64,000 nt of DNA from Planctomycetota bacterium (lineage in GTDB: Bacteria > Planctomycetota > Planctomycetia > Pirellulales > Pirellulaceae). The stretch covers positions 28,727-92,726 of the forward strand of contig JAFLCP010000005.1 in NCBI GenBank assembly GCA_017303505.1, given 5' to 3'. Shown here piece after piece: positions 1 through 7,596 of this stretch. The notes beneath the pieces are model-generated. The model was given only the letters and a program-made list of their open reading frames with translations, was not told the DNA's origin and searched no databases. Position numbers and translations under genes: made by a program. How positions within the stretch are numbered: position 1 is the first letter of the stretch; the number at the start of each line of letters is the position of its first letter.

Positions 1-366
1 ATTCCCGAGGATTACATGGAGCACAACCGCGACGACAACGATGACGCTCCGTGGAGCACGTTCACTCACAACTTTGGCTTCGGTTACTATGATGACGATT
101 TCGTTGAATCGTACGTGCAACCCGACGAGCGAACGGCACCGCTCTACGAACAACTGAAGTATCTGTCGTACTCTGCGTCTTTCATTGATCTGGCAGTCGA
201 AGAGGCTCGCAAGCGGAAACTGGATCAAACGACATTTGTCTTCCTGATGTACAATTTCGCGTACGATCCGAAGGTTACCAGAATCGTTCGAGATGATTAC
301 CTTGAATTCCTGGGCGTCTTTTTGTTCGATCAGGAATCAGGATCTGTTGAACAGTGGCAGGGCTGA
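1..366 (+). CDS. Imm22-like immunity protein, 5' partial
   Basis: The frame is open to base 1 (residues IPEDY precede the first Met at 16), so the true start is probably left of the window. The visible 121 residues carry an acidic stretch, then APWSTFTHNFGF and YYDDDFVESY, followed by SYSASFIDLAVEEARKRKL. This resembles the Imm22 layout, with a D/E-rich turn, a conserved YDxDF motif and a helical C-terminus with an FxFLMYNF strand. Imm22 proteins neutralise polymorphic toxins in the cytoplasm; no toxin gene adjoins it here. The stop lies just before an attC site, as expected for a cassette gene. The family call rests on recalled motif similarity only. Confidence 0.6.
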   Translation: MPEDYMEHNRDDNDDAPWSTFTHNFGFGYYDDDFVESYVQPDERTAPLYEQLKYLSYSASFIDLAVEEARKRKLDQTTFVFLMYNFAYDPKVTRIVRDDYLEFLGVFLFDQESGSVEQWQG

Positions 367-382
367 TGTGACCTGCGAAATG

Positions 383-473
383 GCAGAACAAAGCAGTCAA
401 CCGGAGCCGTCGATCGTCTCGCTCCTCGCCTTAACATCAAACCCGGCGGCCACGGATACCGCAAACGTTCGTC
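383..473 (+). repeat. attC site 1
   Basis: R'' GCAGAAC at 383-389 and R' GTTCGTC at 467-473. The arms ACCGGAGCCG and CGGCGGCC...CGG are complementary. 91 bp. Confidence 0.8.
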
Positions 474-491
474 GCTTCGGAGAGTCATGAC

Positions 492-974
492 TTGAGTATT
501 GAATTCCGCTACCAGCTTACCGGAGCCGGATGGTCGGAATGCACACTGATCGTCGATGATGCCCATGTGACGGTAACGGCATCATATCTGTCTGACGCAC
601 TGCGCAGCCTCATTTCCGCCGTTTGTCGCGTCCTTGAAGGAACTGACGAAGCGACAGCCGCGTTTGACGAGGAACCCGGCGAATTTCGCTGGCGACTATT
701 CCGGAATGACGACGAATTGGTTCGCGTAATGATTCTTGAATTCGATGACTTATGGTCAGACAAGCCGGACTCAGACGGCAAACCGATTTTCGATGTTCGA
801 TGTCGGCTTCGCACATTTGCAGGCGCGGTCTACGACGGTTGTAAGCGATTGCTTGCGGAGCATGGGCACACAGGATACAAAGAGCGATGGCACGAGCATG
901 ACTTCCCAGATTCCGAGTTCGAGGAACTGAAACGCTTGCTGGACGCCAAACAGACGCGACGAACAAAGCCGTGA
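492..974 (+). CDS. Conserved hypothetical cassette protein (160 aa)
   Basis: Starts at TTG 492, preceded by GGAGAG; there is no in-frame ATG nearby that keeps the conserved N-terminus. An all-soluble alpha/beta protein: N-terminal beta strands (FRYQLTGAGWSECTL), a SYLSDALRSLISAVCRVLEG helix, then EEPGEFRWRLFR, FDDLW and LRTFAGAVYDGCKRLL. I recall widespread unannotated proteins with the same order of motifs but know no function. The last codons and the stop fall inside the following attC site. Encoded alone in its cassette; no promoter is evident. Confidence 0.7.
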   Translation: MSIEFRYQLTGAGWSECTLIVDDAHVTVTASYLSDALRSLISAVCRVLEGTDEATAAFDEEPGEFRWRLFRNDDELVRVMILEFDDLWSDKPDSDGKPIFDVRCRLRTFAGAVYDGCKRLLAEHGHTGYKERWHEHDFPDSEFEELKRLLDAKQTRRTKP

Positions 975-1048
975 ACCGGAACTCGCGATCCGGCGATTTT
1001 CAAATGGAAGCCGTACTGGCGCGTGCCCGGTTACGGAAAGCGTTACGC
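958..1048 (+). repeat. attC site 2
   Basis: R'' GACGAAC 958-964, R' GTTACGC 1042-1048; inner arms GAACCGGAACTCGCG and GCGTGCCCGGTTA. Overlaps the stop codon of the gene before it. Confidence 0.75.
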
Positions 1049-1073
1049 CCTTCACAAGAAAGACGCATGGCCG

Positions 1074-1391
1074 ATGCGATCAATAGCAAATGCTCAGATT
1101 GAAAGCATCCTCGACTTTGATCACGGCGAAGGTTGGATCACGTTTTCATGGTTAGACGAAAATGGGATAAAGCGGTCGCTTACGATAGATACCGAGGGAC
1201 ACTGTAGTCGTGAAATGCCGATTCGATCGGGAGCGGGCGTATCGATTGTTTCGGTGCGACCCGATAAGGTGCAACTGCGATTTACTGATGATCTTGCGTC
1301 CAAACTCGAACTTGATCATGAGATTGAATTTGCGGGCAACGTTTCAGAGAATGCGTATGCAGACCTGTTGCAAATGACCGATTACTTATGA
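1074..1391 (+). CDS. Small hypothetical cassette protein (105 aa), possibly Imm10-like
   Basis: ATG 1074 is chosen because the open frame upstream to GTG 1023 lies inside the attC site. The protein is mostly beta: GWITFSWLDE, SLTIDTEG, GVSIVSVRPDKVQLRF, then an acidic helix ending LLQMTDYL. The order of strands and the LDHEIEF motif recall small single-domain immunity proteins of the Imm10 type, but the match is weak and from memory. No signal peptide or membrane segment. It sits alone between attC sites 2 and 3. Confidence 0.55.
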   Translation: MRSIANAQIESILDFDHGEGWITFSWLDENGIKRSLTIDTEGHCSREMPIRSGAGVSIVSVRPDKVQLRFTDDLASKLELDHEIEFAGNVSENAYADLLQMTDYL

Positions 1392-1430
1392 CCTTAGCCG
1401 ACATATCGGATGGACCGCACCACAGCAGGG

Positions 1431-1522
1431 GCAGAACCAAGCGATGGACCGGAGTCGCCGATCCGGTCGTTTTCTGAATGGATGATCGCTCGCGGCGACC
1501 GCGGTCATCGCCAACGTTCTGC
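1431..1522 (+). repeat. attC site 3 (family D)
   Basis: R'' GCAGAAC 1431-1437, R' GTTCTGC 1516-1522; arms ACCGGAGTCGCCGATC and TCGCTCGCGGCGACCGCGGTC. Same family as sites 22 and 59. Confidence 0.85.
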
Positions 1523-1534
1523 TAACGAGAATCT

Positions 1535-2224
1535 ATGATTGATCGCGGTCAACACGAACTGATTCAAATCACCAGGCGTTTGTTGCTCTCGCGCAATCGC
1601 CCAAAGCGTCAATGGCTGATCGAACGACTTGGGCACATCTGGTCGCCGCCTCACATTCATCATTGCTCATTCGTTGAGCGACACCGAAAATATCTAGTTC
1701 ACGCGATTCCGACTGATGAGTCGATCTCTGCTGTCCAAACATTCATTGCTGATTCTCATGTCAATGTACGCATCGCGGTCGCGTTTGCGCTCGGTCAGCA
1801 AACGGTGCCAGATGAGATCGCTGTACGCCACCTAATGCAATTGATTTGCGACGATCATCCGCATGTCCGCTGCACCGCTGTTCATAGACTCGCCTATTCA
1901 CCTCGACTTAACCTCCTAGACGCCACCGACATCGAACGTGGACTCTCCTGTGATACATGGACCGTGCGATGGACGGTCGCGTCCGCAATACACTCAACCG
2001 ATTTCGCCAATGTCGAATGGGAAACGCTTGTTAATTCGATTCCGAGGACGGCTGACTTCATGCTTTTTCAATGGCTTCAATACTGCATGCCGTATAAGGC
2101 TCGCTTGCTGGATGATGCGACGCTATCATCGGACGTTGCGGAACGGGTGCGCGCGATCCCAGACACGGCCCCGTTTCGAGACCAAATCAAAGACATGGCC
2201 AATCGCTTGCTTGCACGCGCATAA
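1535..2224 (+). CDS. HEAT-repeat protein (229 aa)
   Basis: Soluble, strongly helical protein made of paired-helix repeats. One repeat is clear around residues 65-95 (VQTFIADSHVNVRIAVAFAL) and the next at about 100-125 (LICDDHPHVRCTAVHRLAY), both with the D-x-HVxVR turn typical of HEAT/PBS-type repeats. HEAT proteins act as protein-binding scaffolds and are common in immunity-type loci and in planctomycetes; the partner here cannot be told. ATG 1535 follows the R' box of attC 3 by 12 bases. The C-terminus ends before attC 4. Confidence 0.75.
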   Translation: MIDRGQHELIQITRRLLLSRNRPKRQWLIERLGHIWSPPHIHHCSFVERHRKYLVHAIPTDESISAVQTFIADSHVNVRIAVAFALGQQTVPDEIAVRHLMQLICDDHPHVRCTAVHRLAYSPRLNLLDATDIERGLSCDTWTVRWTVASAIHSTDFANVEWETLVNSIPRTADFMLFQWLQYCMPYKARLLDDATLSSDVAERVRAIPDTAPFRDQIKDMANRLLARA

Positions 2225-2227
2225 AAG

Positions 2228-2318
2228 ACAGAACCATGTGGCGAACGGGAGCCGCCAATGACTCCATTTGCGAAGTCATAGTCGTTTGGCGGCGGCCCCG
2301 TTACCGCCGTTGTTATCA
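2228..2318 (+). repeat. attC site 4 (family A)
   Basis: R'' ACAGAAC 2228-2234, R' GTTATCA 2312-2318; arms CGGGAGCCGCCAA and TTTGGCGGCGGCCCCGTTA. Confidence 0.85.
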
Positions 2319-2338
2319 CCTAGAGAAGCGGGGCGTCG

Positions 2339-2848
2339 ATGCACAACGTGAAAATCTTCGTTTCCGTTACAGTCCTTTCGTTCGCGCTTGGATGTTCAAC
2401 GGAGTCAGGCAAGGATACTGCGCAGCTCGAAGGAAGTATTCGCGAATCACTCGAACTCGATAATCGCATGGCCAACGACAAGCTCACTTCATCTGAAATC
2501 ACTGCCGCCGAGGAATTTATGGGACACGTGGAGGCCGCTTTTGAGAATAAGGATGCGAACTTGCTAGAACGATTGTCTCATGCCGGTGGGGATCCTCGTG
2601 GTATAAAGAACACAATTGAATACAATCAGAATCTGATGAATGGTGGAGATCGCGTAAAATCATGGACGGCAAAACGTTACGAGAGGCCAGATTGGGATTA
2701 CCTAAAGACAAACGATTTCTATCCTGAACCAACGGTATGGGTTGATGTTGTGCTAAACAACGGGTCGGGAGACTATTTCATATTTTTCGCTCTTGCACCC
2801 AATGCAGAGGGAGACCTGCGCAGTTGTTACTACATCGATAAGAAGTAA
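2339..2848 (+). CDS. Small lipoprotein (169 aa)
   Basis: ATG 2339 gives a classical lipoprotein signal: MHNVKIFVSVTVLSFALGC, with Cys19 in an LGC lipobox, so export and lipid anchoring are likely. The mature part has an N-terminal charged helical stretch (residues 30-85) and a C-terminal beta part (WVDVVLNNGSGDYFIFF). I do not recognise the mature domain; its size and shape resemble lipoproteins of the DUF4864/NTF2-like kind, but this is only an impression. A lone cassette gene between attC 4 and 5. Confidence 0.75.
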   Translation: MHNVKIFVSVTVLSFALGCSTESGKDTAQLEGSIRESLELDNRMANDKLTSSEITAAEEFMGHVEAAFENKDANLLERLSHAGGDPRGIKNTIEYNQNLMNGGDRVKSWTAKRYERPDWDYLKTNDFYPEPTVWVDVVLNNGSGDYFIFFALAPNAEGDLRSCYYIDKK

Positions 2849-2861
2849 GCTGGTAATCATG

Positions 2862-2953
2862 GGATAACAACGGGTTGGACGCGGAACCGCCGATCGCGTC
2901 GTTCGTGAAGTCAATGTTGATTGGCGGCGGCCCCGTTACCGCCATCGTTCTGC
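2862..2953 (+). repeat. attC site 5 (family A)
   Basis: R'' GGATAAC 2862-2868, R' GTTCTGC 2947-2953. A textbook family A site: GGACGCGGAACCGCCGATCG pairs with GGCGGCGGCCCCGTTACCGCC. Confidence 0.9.
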
Positions 2954-3027
2954 CACATAGCGAGACCGCGCCGATTTCCAAACGAGACGCAATTACAGAG
3001 ATACTCGACGAAAAGACGCAATCCATT

Positions 3028-3489
3028 TTGCGCTCCGTCACGTCGGCCACGTGCGTTCTGGTTGCCCCAGAGGATTTTTCACGAAATGCTCGTCCCATAT
3101 CGCCTTGCGTTGATGTTAGTGCAGATGATGTGAGGATGATTGCCACGCTATTACTTAACCGCGAATCCTGGTTCTTTGCATGCAAACGTTGCTTGCCAAA
3201 AAGCACGGCGATCCTAACTCTGGCCTCGCCCATCGAACGCATTACAATCCGGATCGGAATGTCGTGCGCAGATTGGGAGATTCAAACTTCTCATCGAAGA
3301 ATTGGCGGCTTCTTTGATCCCGTGGCCGACCAGATTCGTGGTATGCTCAAACGAACATTTCCAGACATTGCATCTTCCAATTCCCAATCGTTGTGGAGAA
3401 ACGGTGCGATTGCGAAACTGAGGCGTATCGAGGCGGCAGAAAAAAGCGATCCACCCAAGTCGCCGGTCAGCCGCGATTTTGAATCATAG
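3028..3489 (+). CDS. Conserved hypothetical cassette protein with Cys pair, start uncertain
   Basis: The frame is open back through attC 5, but no ATG exists in the first half. TTG 3028 is given as start; bases 2954-3027 could also be coding from a non-standard codon. The core reads SADDVRMIATLLLNRESWFF, then CKRCLP, ILTLASPIERITIRIGMSC and GGFFDPVADQIRGMLKRTFPD. This order recalls a family of small unknown proteins ending in an FDPV-x(n)-FP motif. The last 17 residues (from AEKSDPP) are translated from attC 6 and are probably not part of the domain. Confidence 0.55.
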   Translation: MRSVTSATCVLVAPEDFSRNARPISPCVDVSADDVRMIATLLLNRESWFFACKRCLPKSTAILTLASPIERITIRIGMSCADWEIQTSHRRIGGFFDPVADQIRGMLKRTFPDIASSNSQSLWRNGAIAKLRRIEAAEKSDPPKSPVSRDFES

Positions 3490-3525
3490 TTTTTTGCGGC
3501 GACGGCGTGATCGCCGCCGTTCGTC
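3436..3525 (+). repeat. attC site 6
   Basis: R''-like GCAGAAA 3436-3442, R' GTTCGTC 3519-3525; arms AAGTCGCCGGTCAGCCGCG and GCGGCGACGGCGTGATCGCC. The preceding gene reads into it and stops at 3489. Same family as sites 24 and 54. Confidence 0.8.
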
Positions 3526-3537
3526 AACAGAAATTAA

Positions 3538-4386
3538 ATGCCAACTGATCTACCGACTCTGAACGCAAAGCTAAAGTTCGTTGGCCTTAAACCAGTGCAA
3601 CTAGTGCAACGCGATCCCAACGAAATATTTGCGGGCGCAGTCACCAAAAATATAACTTCCTCTGAGGACGAAGACCTAGTCGAGTATTTTCTTGCTGACG
3701 GCTATCTTGGTTCCGCGGCGTTCAGGAAAGATGGTACGCTCAAATCCGTTAGCCCATGGTGTGATGGGCGACCTCACGGTACTTGGCAAGAGTTTAACTC
3801 AACAGGCCAGATCATTTCGCAATTTGATTACATCAATGGCGAGAAGGATGGGTTAATCCTACGCTGGCATGACAATGGAGAATTGGCGTTCGCGAGCGAA
3901 TGCAACGGAAGAAATGAAAAATCTACGACCGCCAGTTGGTGCGTAGACGGCGTGCTCAAGTCCTGGCAAATCAAAGAACCAGGAGGCGAATCCACTGCGT
4001 TTATATGTCTCGCTTGTCGGTACGCTACATATTGCGAAGGTTGGGACCATGCTGGTTTTTCTGAACGAGGATTTCTTTACAATGATGATGGAGATTTTGT
4101 GATTTCTTGGGATGCATGGGACCCTACGTACGTTGAGCTTGTCGGAGAGTTTACCTTTCCATGGTTGTTGACTTTAGAGCAGCAGGCTCGCATCGAAAGA
4201 CAACTGCTTCCCGCGCCAATCGGAGGCAATTTTCTTTTCCGCAATCCTGCACGTTGTCTTTCGTGCAAACACCCGCTATCGCCACCTCTTCCGGACTGCA
4301 TTTATCTGTGGGATACGAAACGGATGATACGTAGCGGAGTTGGAGAGAAGTATCCTGACGGACCACTTGAAAATTACCTAAAATAA
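3538..4386 (+). CDS. MORN-variant repeat protein, YwqK-like (282 aa)
   Basis: Residues about 50-120 contain tandem MORN-variant repeats of the YwqK type: DGTLKSVSPWCDGRPHGTW, EFNSTGQIISQFDYINGEKDG, then LRWHDNGEL. Such repeats occur in antitoxin-like YwqK proteins of polymorphic toxin systems. The second half is different, with LACRYATYCEGWD and a C-terminal CLSCKHPL pair that may bind metal. No signal peptide. ATG 3538 is 12 bases after R' of attC 6. The repeat call is firm; an immunity role is inference from context. Confidence 0.7.
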   Translation: MPTDLPTLNAKLKFVGLKPVQLVQRDPNEIFAGAVTKNITSSEDEDLVEYFLADGYLGSAAFRKDGTLKSVSPWCDGRPHGTWQEFNSTGQIISQFDYINGEKDGLILRWHDNGELAFASECNGRNEKSTTASWCVDGVLKSWQIKEPGGESTAFICLACRYATYCEGWDHAGFSERGFLYNDDGDFVISWDAWDPTYVELVGEFTFPWLLTLEQQARIERQLLPAPIGGNFLFRNPARCLSCKHPLSPPLPDCIYLWDTKRMIRSGVGEKYPDGPLENYLK

Positions 4387-4387
4387 C

Positions 4388-4475
4388 GACGAACCAAGCC
4401 GTGCACCAAAGCCCGCGAACGACTCCAACTAAATGGATGCTGTCATGAGCGAGCTTGATGACGGCAAGTATTCGT
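4388..4475 (+). repeat. attC site 7 (degenerate right half)
   Basis: R'' GACGAAC 4388-4394 is clear and the first half resembles site 50 (GTGCACCAAAGCCCGCGAAC). The right half is altered and no clean GTT box follows; the end is approximate. Confidence 0.5.
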
Positions 4476-4501
4476 CGAATAGAGCAAAGTAGTTGCAGTC
4501 A

Positions 4502-4987
4502 ATGGCCTCACGCGATTCGATAGCAAAACTTGTGAATGACTCACTTGTATTGACCGGTCAACCTGATCGGACAACTGATCGCACACGCAAATCACTCGAA
4601 CTGGCAGTATTAGCTGCGTGTGAATTTGCGTCGCCGGTGGTAGATTCGACTCACTTGCTTTGTGGATTGATTCGCGAAGGAAATGGGTTAGCTTTCCACA
4701 TCTTGAATCAATTGGGTTTGACGCGAGAACGACTTGAACAAACGACGGCGCGTGGGCACAAGGCTGGAGAATCCTCTTCGCTTCGGCTTGACGACGACCT
4801 GACGGCAGCACTGAATGAATGCTGGACCTTGGCCACTTCTCTCAACCACAACTTCATCGGCACCGAACACTTGCTACTCGGAATCGTTGGCGCTCGGACC
4901 AGAGCACTCGAACTCCTGCAGCAACTTGGCGTCGACCGCTCCGCAGTGAACATTGAGATCCGAAAACTGATAGGTGCGCCCACTTAA
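4502..4987 (+). CDS. Clp N-terminal domain protein (161 aa)
   Basis: Two Clp-N-type repeats fill the protein: AVLAACEFASPVVDSTHLLCGLIREGNGLAFHIL in part, and NECWTLATSLNHNFIGTEHLLLGI with ALELLQQLGVD. The IGTEHLLLGI motif is highly typical of ClpA/ClpC N-domains. Only this adaptor/substrate-binding domain is present; there are no AAA+ modules (ClpC is about 800 aa). Stand-alone Clp-N proteins may bind ClpC partners or act as decoys. ATG 4502 is preferred over TTG 4493. Sits alone between attC 7 and 8. Confidence 0.85.
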   Translation: MASRDSIAKLVNDSLVLTGQPDRTTDRTRKSLELAVLAACEFASPVVDSTHLLCGLIREGNGLAFHILNQLGLTRERLEQTTARGHKAGESSSLRLDDDLTAALNECWTLATSLNHNFIGTEHLLLGIVGARTRALELLQQLGVDRSAVNIEIRKLIGAPT

Positions 4988-4996
4988 ACTGCAAGA

Positions 4997-5086
4997 GACG
5001 AACCAAGAAACGCACGCAAGTCGCCGAAGGCGTGTTGTGGCAATGGAGAATTACGCGCGGCGGCTGCGTGATTTCAGTCGTTATGA
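4997..5086 (+). repeat. attC site 8
   Basis: R'' GACGAAC 4997-5003, R' GTTATGA 5080-5086; arms GCAAGTCGCCGAAGGCG and CGCGCGGCGGCTGCGTGA. Confidence 0.8.
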
Positions 5087-5102
5087 AGGAAGACGACGCA
5101 GC

Positions 5103-5591
5103 ATGAAATTCAATGAGATCTACAACGTCCACTGCGAGCTCATACTCGACAATGGACGCGCAATCACACTGAACACGTTACAGCAAGGTCGCACGTACGC
5201 GGGCTTGCAAGTTGGCGCACCGAATAAAGACTCAAACGATCACGCGATTCAATGGCATCTCGAAGAAGCTCGGAAGTTACTAGGTTCAGTCGGCGAACCT
5301 TTCGTGATTGAGCCGGAACGACGTGAATACCACATCAAGCCAGGCGACATGCAGGGCGTGCTGGATCGACAGAATGATCGTCCGCCTGAGATGCAGCATA
5401 TTCCAGAATGGGTCCCGGATATCTATTCGATCGGTGTGTTTCAATCTCTCTGCCCCGCCCGCGACAAAACGAAAGACTTTTCAATGCTTACAATTCTCTG
5501 GTATCAGCCCGACTTTGGGCTGGACGCGAATGCCACGAAGGCAATCTGTCATGTAGACTGGGATTCGTTTGCAACGGATTTAGAGTGGTAG
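5103..5591 (+). CDS. Hypothetical cassette protein (162 aa)
   Basis: ATG 5103 is the first start after attC 8; the open frame to its left is attC sequence. The protein is soluble, with an N-terminal beta hairpin (NVHCELILDNGRAITLN), a central EPERREYHIKPGDM segment, and an aromatic C-terminal half (IPEWVPDIYSIGVFQSLCPA, MLTILWYQPDFG, HVDWDSFATDLEW). The ending WDSFATDLEW recalls toxin-immunity single-domain proteins, but I do not recognise the family. Confidence 0.65.
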   Translation: MKFNEIYNVHCELILDNGRAITLNTLQQGRTYAGLQVGAPNKDSNDHAIQWHLEEARKLLGSVGEPFVIEPERREYHIKPGDMQGVLDRQNDRPPEMQHIPEWVPDIYSIGVFQSLCPARDKTKDFSMLTILWYQPDFGLDANATKAICHVDWDSFATDLEW

Positions 5592-5608
5592 CTCAAACAA
5601 AGGCAACT

Positions 5609-5698
5609 GCGAAAGAAAGCGGTCAACCGAAGCCGCCGATCTACGGTTTCTTCAATCCTACATTATTGGCAGCGGCTCGGTTACCGCCGCCGTTTTTG
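5609..5698 (+). repeat. attC site 9 (family A-like)
   Basis: R'' is degenerate (GCGAAAG 5609-5615); R' GTTTTTG 5692-5698. Arms CCGAAGCCGCCGATC and TTGGCAGCGGCTCGGTTACCGCC match family A. Confidence 0.75.
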
Positions 5699-5712
5699 GA
5701 AAAGACACTCGA

Positions 5713-6204
5713 ATGACACCTCTTGAGTCGCTGCTCGCAACAAAGTGTCCTCGCTGTCTGAATGGCGTCTCTGCTACGGCAACTTCCCCACTCGACGAAC
5801 GCGACTGTGTGGTGACCGCATACTCACTTGCGCCTAAGTCCGGCGGCGACACCGCTTGCCGCGTCCTGGGTTATCCTATCGCCGACTACAACTCGGAATG
5901 CAAAGACGATCCAGATTTTGTTGGTCCTATAAATCTACGATGGAATGACGATTCTGAATCATGTGTCTTTGATAGTGACATCCACGGCTATCACGGGGAA
6001 ATGGATTCGTCGGCAAAGATCCGCGGTAATGGAAATGCCAAGATCTACAAATGTTCCAAGTGCTGCCATGACCAATTCCGCGTTGCAGTACAGTTCGATT
6101 ACTGGGACGTATGTGATGATTTGCTGGAAGACGAACCGGAAATGCCCGTGGAAGACTACTTTTGTAACGTGATCATTGCGGGGGCTTGCACGAAGTGCGG
6201 CTAA
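5713..6204 (+). CDS. Zinc-ribbon-type hypothetical protein (163 aa)
   Basis: Three Cys pairs frame the protein: CPRC at residues 12-15, CSKC near residue 115 and CTKC at the very end, suggesting one or two zinc knuckles formed between termini. The middle has an acidic WNDDSESCVFDSDIHG stretch and a beta segment FRVAVQFDYWDV. Soluble, no export signal. ATG 5713 lies 14 bases after the R' box. Function unknown; the terminal CxxCG suggests a structural metal site. Confidence 0.65.
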   Translation: MTPLESLLATKCPRCLNGVSATATSPLDERDCVVTAYSLAPKSGGDTACRVLGYPIADYNSECKDDPDFVGPINLRWNDDSESCVFDSDIHGYHGEMDSSAKIRGNGNAKIYKCSKCCHDQFRVAVQFDYWDVCDDLLEDEPEMPVEDYFCNVIIAGACTKCG

Positions 6205-6239
6205 AGCAATCGCATTTTAGACATGGACCTGTGAACGCC

Positions 6240-6331
6240 AAGTAACAAGGCGCTGGACGCGGAGCCGCCGATCGCGTCGTTCATGATGCCACTGTTGACT
6301 GGCGGCGGCCCCGTCAACGCCAACGTTATCG
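6240..6331 (+). repeat. attC site 10 (family A)
   Basis: R'' AAGTAAC 6240-6246, R' GTTATCG 6325-6331; arms GGACGCGGAGCCGCCGATCG and TGGCGGCGGCCCCGTCAACG. Confidence 0.9.
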
Positions 6332-6340
6332 GCTAAAGCA

Positions 6341-6742
6341 ATGCCCCGTGATTTCGAATGTACTACTTGCAAACTCGGATTCTCTGTTGGTACCTACCAC
6401 TATCATTCATTTGAGGGCGAATTCCTTGGATGCGATTTGCTCGTTTGTGCAAGTTGTGGACTCCAACATGCCGTGGAGGTTCCGCGAGCCGCTGCGCTAC
6501 CCTACGCGCACGAATCGCTGATGCAACCATTGACCGATTGCCCAAAATTAGAGGGCAGTTGTCTCTTGTTCCCGGAAGATCAATGGGGACACAGAACTCT
6601 TGTTACCAATAGAAATCCCGAGTTTCTTCATTGTCACTACTGTGACCAAACCGGGCATATTACAATCAACATGGAATTAGGAAGTCGATGCCCTCGCTGC
6701 GACGAATTGCTTCCACGACCGATTGCGGACTGGATGACGTAA
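6341..6742 (+). CDS. Zinc-ribbon protein (133 aa)
   Basis: Starts at ATG 6341, 9 bases after R'. Four CxxC-type knuckles are visible: CTTC (residues 7-10), CASC (about 36-39), CHYC and CPRC in the last third, so two zinc ribbons are likely, one formed by each half. The middle is short and lacks catalytic motifs. Neighbouring cassettes encode other zinc-knuckle proteins without sequence similarity to it. A regulatory or adaptor role is possible but unsupported. Confidence 0.7.
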   Translation: MPRDFECTTCKLGFSVGTYHYHSFEGEFLGCDLLVCASCGLQHAVEVPRAAALPYAHESLMQPLTDCPKLEGSCLLFPEDQWGHRTLVTNRNPEFLHCHYCDQTGHITINMELGSRCPRCDELLPRPIADWMT

Positions 6743-6758
6743 CTGGGCAGCAGATTGC

Positions 6759-6847
6759 CAATAACAAAGAATGCACACGAGTTGCGGATCGCGCGTTTAC
6801 TGATGGTAAGTCACAAGGCCGCAACCGCGTGATCTTAGTCGTTCTAT
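6759..6847 (+). repeat. attC site 11 (family B)
   Basis: R'' CAATAAC 6759-6765, R' GTTCTAT 6841-6847; arms CGAGTTGCGGATCGCGCG and GGCCGCAACCGCGTGATC. Confidence 0.85.
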
Positions 6848-6857
6848 CGTTGATATC

Positions 6858-7532
6858 ATGAAACTTGTCGCGGACAATCCTTGCTGTCAACTGTGTGACC
6901 GTCCCGCGATCATTGAATTGCGTGATTCAATACAGGCATTGGACGCTTTACATTGCCAAGTCCATAAACCAGACCTGTGGCCACGCAAGTTACCGCATTT
7001 AAGCATTCGTCGCTTTCGTTCAGACCCGGACAGCATCACGTGTCGTCTCATGGAAATGCCGGAAGACTCGCCCGAACACACATCTTTTCGTGAAGAGGTG
7101 TGCGATCTGCTAATCCTTGGTGGAGAAGGTGCCTGCCGATACTACTTGAGCAAACTGACAAACTCGAATCAGTTTGCGCTGTGGAACACTGAGTTTGAGG
7201 ACAATGCATACGAGTACCTGCTAGCGGCCACAAACGGTGCCGCTAAATCCTTTGAAGTCCATTGCAATGTAGGTTTACTCAGGGCTGTATTCAAATTGGC
7301 ATTCGAAGGATCTCGTCAATCGCGAGCGGCTACCACAAAGCAGGAACGCGCGGTTGTGTTGCTCGTTAACCATCTAACCTGGTCCGACGATGCAATCGCC
7401 GAAAAAGTTCCTACGACCGTGAAACAGCTCAAACGCAATTGTGACTACAACGCATTACGTGCTTCAATAAAAACACGACGTGACATTGGGTTGCAGACGG
7501 AGCCCTCGATCGGCCGTTTGGACTTGCGTTGA
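6858..7532 (+). CDS. Hypothetical protein with N-terminal Cys cluster and HTH-like C-terminus (224 aa)
   Basis: Residues 9-13 (CCQLC) with HCQVH near residue 33 form a possible zinc site. Residues about 165-200 (AVVLLVNHLTWSDDAIAEKV, then TTVKQLKRN) look like a helix-turn-helix of the sigma-70 region 4 kind, so a DNA-binding role is possible. The last 12 residues (TEPSIGRLDLR) are read from attC 12, whose family C core gives the same peptide elsewhere, so they are not part of the domain. I do not recognise the family. Confidence 0.6.
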   Translation: MKLVADNPCCQLCDRPAIIELRDSIQALDALHCQVHKPDLWPRKLPHLSIRRFRSDPDSITCRLMEMPEDSPEHTSFREEVCDLLILGGEGACRYYLSKLTNSNQFALWNTEFEDNAYEYLLAATNGAAKSFEVHCNVGLLRAVFKLAFEGSRQSRAATTKQERAVVLLVNHLTWSDDAIAEKVPTTVKQLKRNCDYNALRASIKTRRDIGLQTEPSIGRLDLR

Positions 7533-7569
7533 GTCAACTCCTCGGGCCTGCTGATGCGAGTCGTTATCC
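7478..7569 (+). repeat. attC site 12 (family C)
   Basis: R''-like ACGTGAC 7478-7484, R' GTTATCC 7563-7569; arms AGCCCTCGATC and the CTCGGGCC side, with the nested palindrome GACTTGCGTTGAGTC between. The upstream gene stops inside it at 7532. Confidence 0.8.
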
Positions 7570-7596
7570 GAATGAGCTTTCTCGAATCAATAACCA

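Noticed and set aside
610..966. Long frames on the minus strand inside the array (e.g. 610-966, 8243-8683, 38640-39062)
   Set aside because: They run antisense across well-supported + strand genes, often across attC hairpins, and their residues are Arg/Ser/Leu-rich without domain character.
1023..1073. GTG start at 1023
   Set aside because: It lies in attC 2; the first 17 codons are attC arm sequence.
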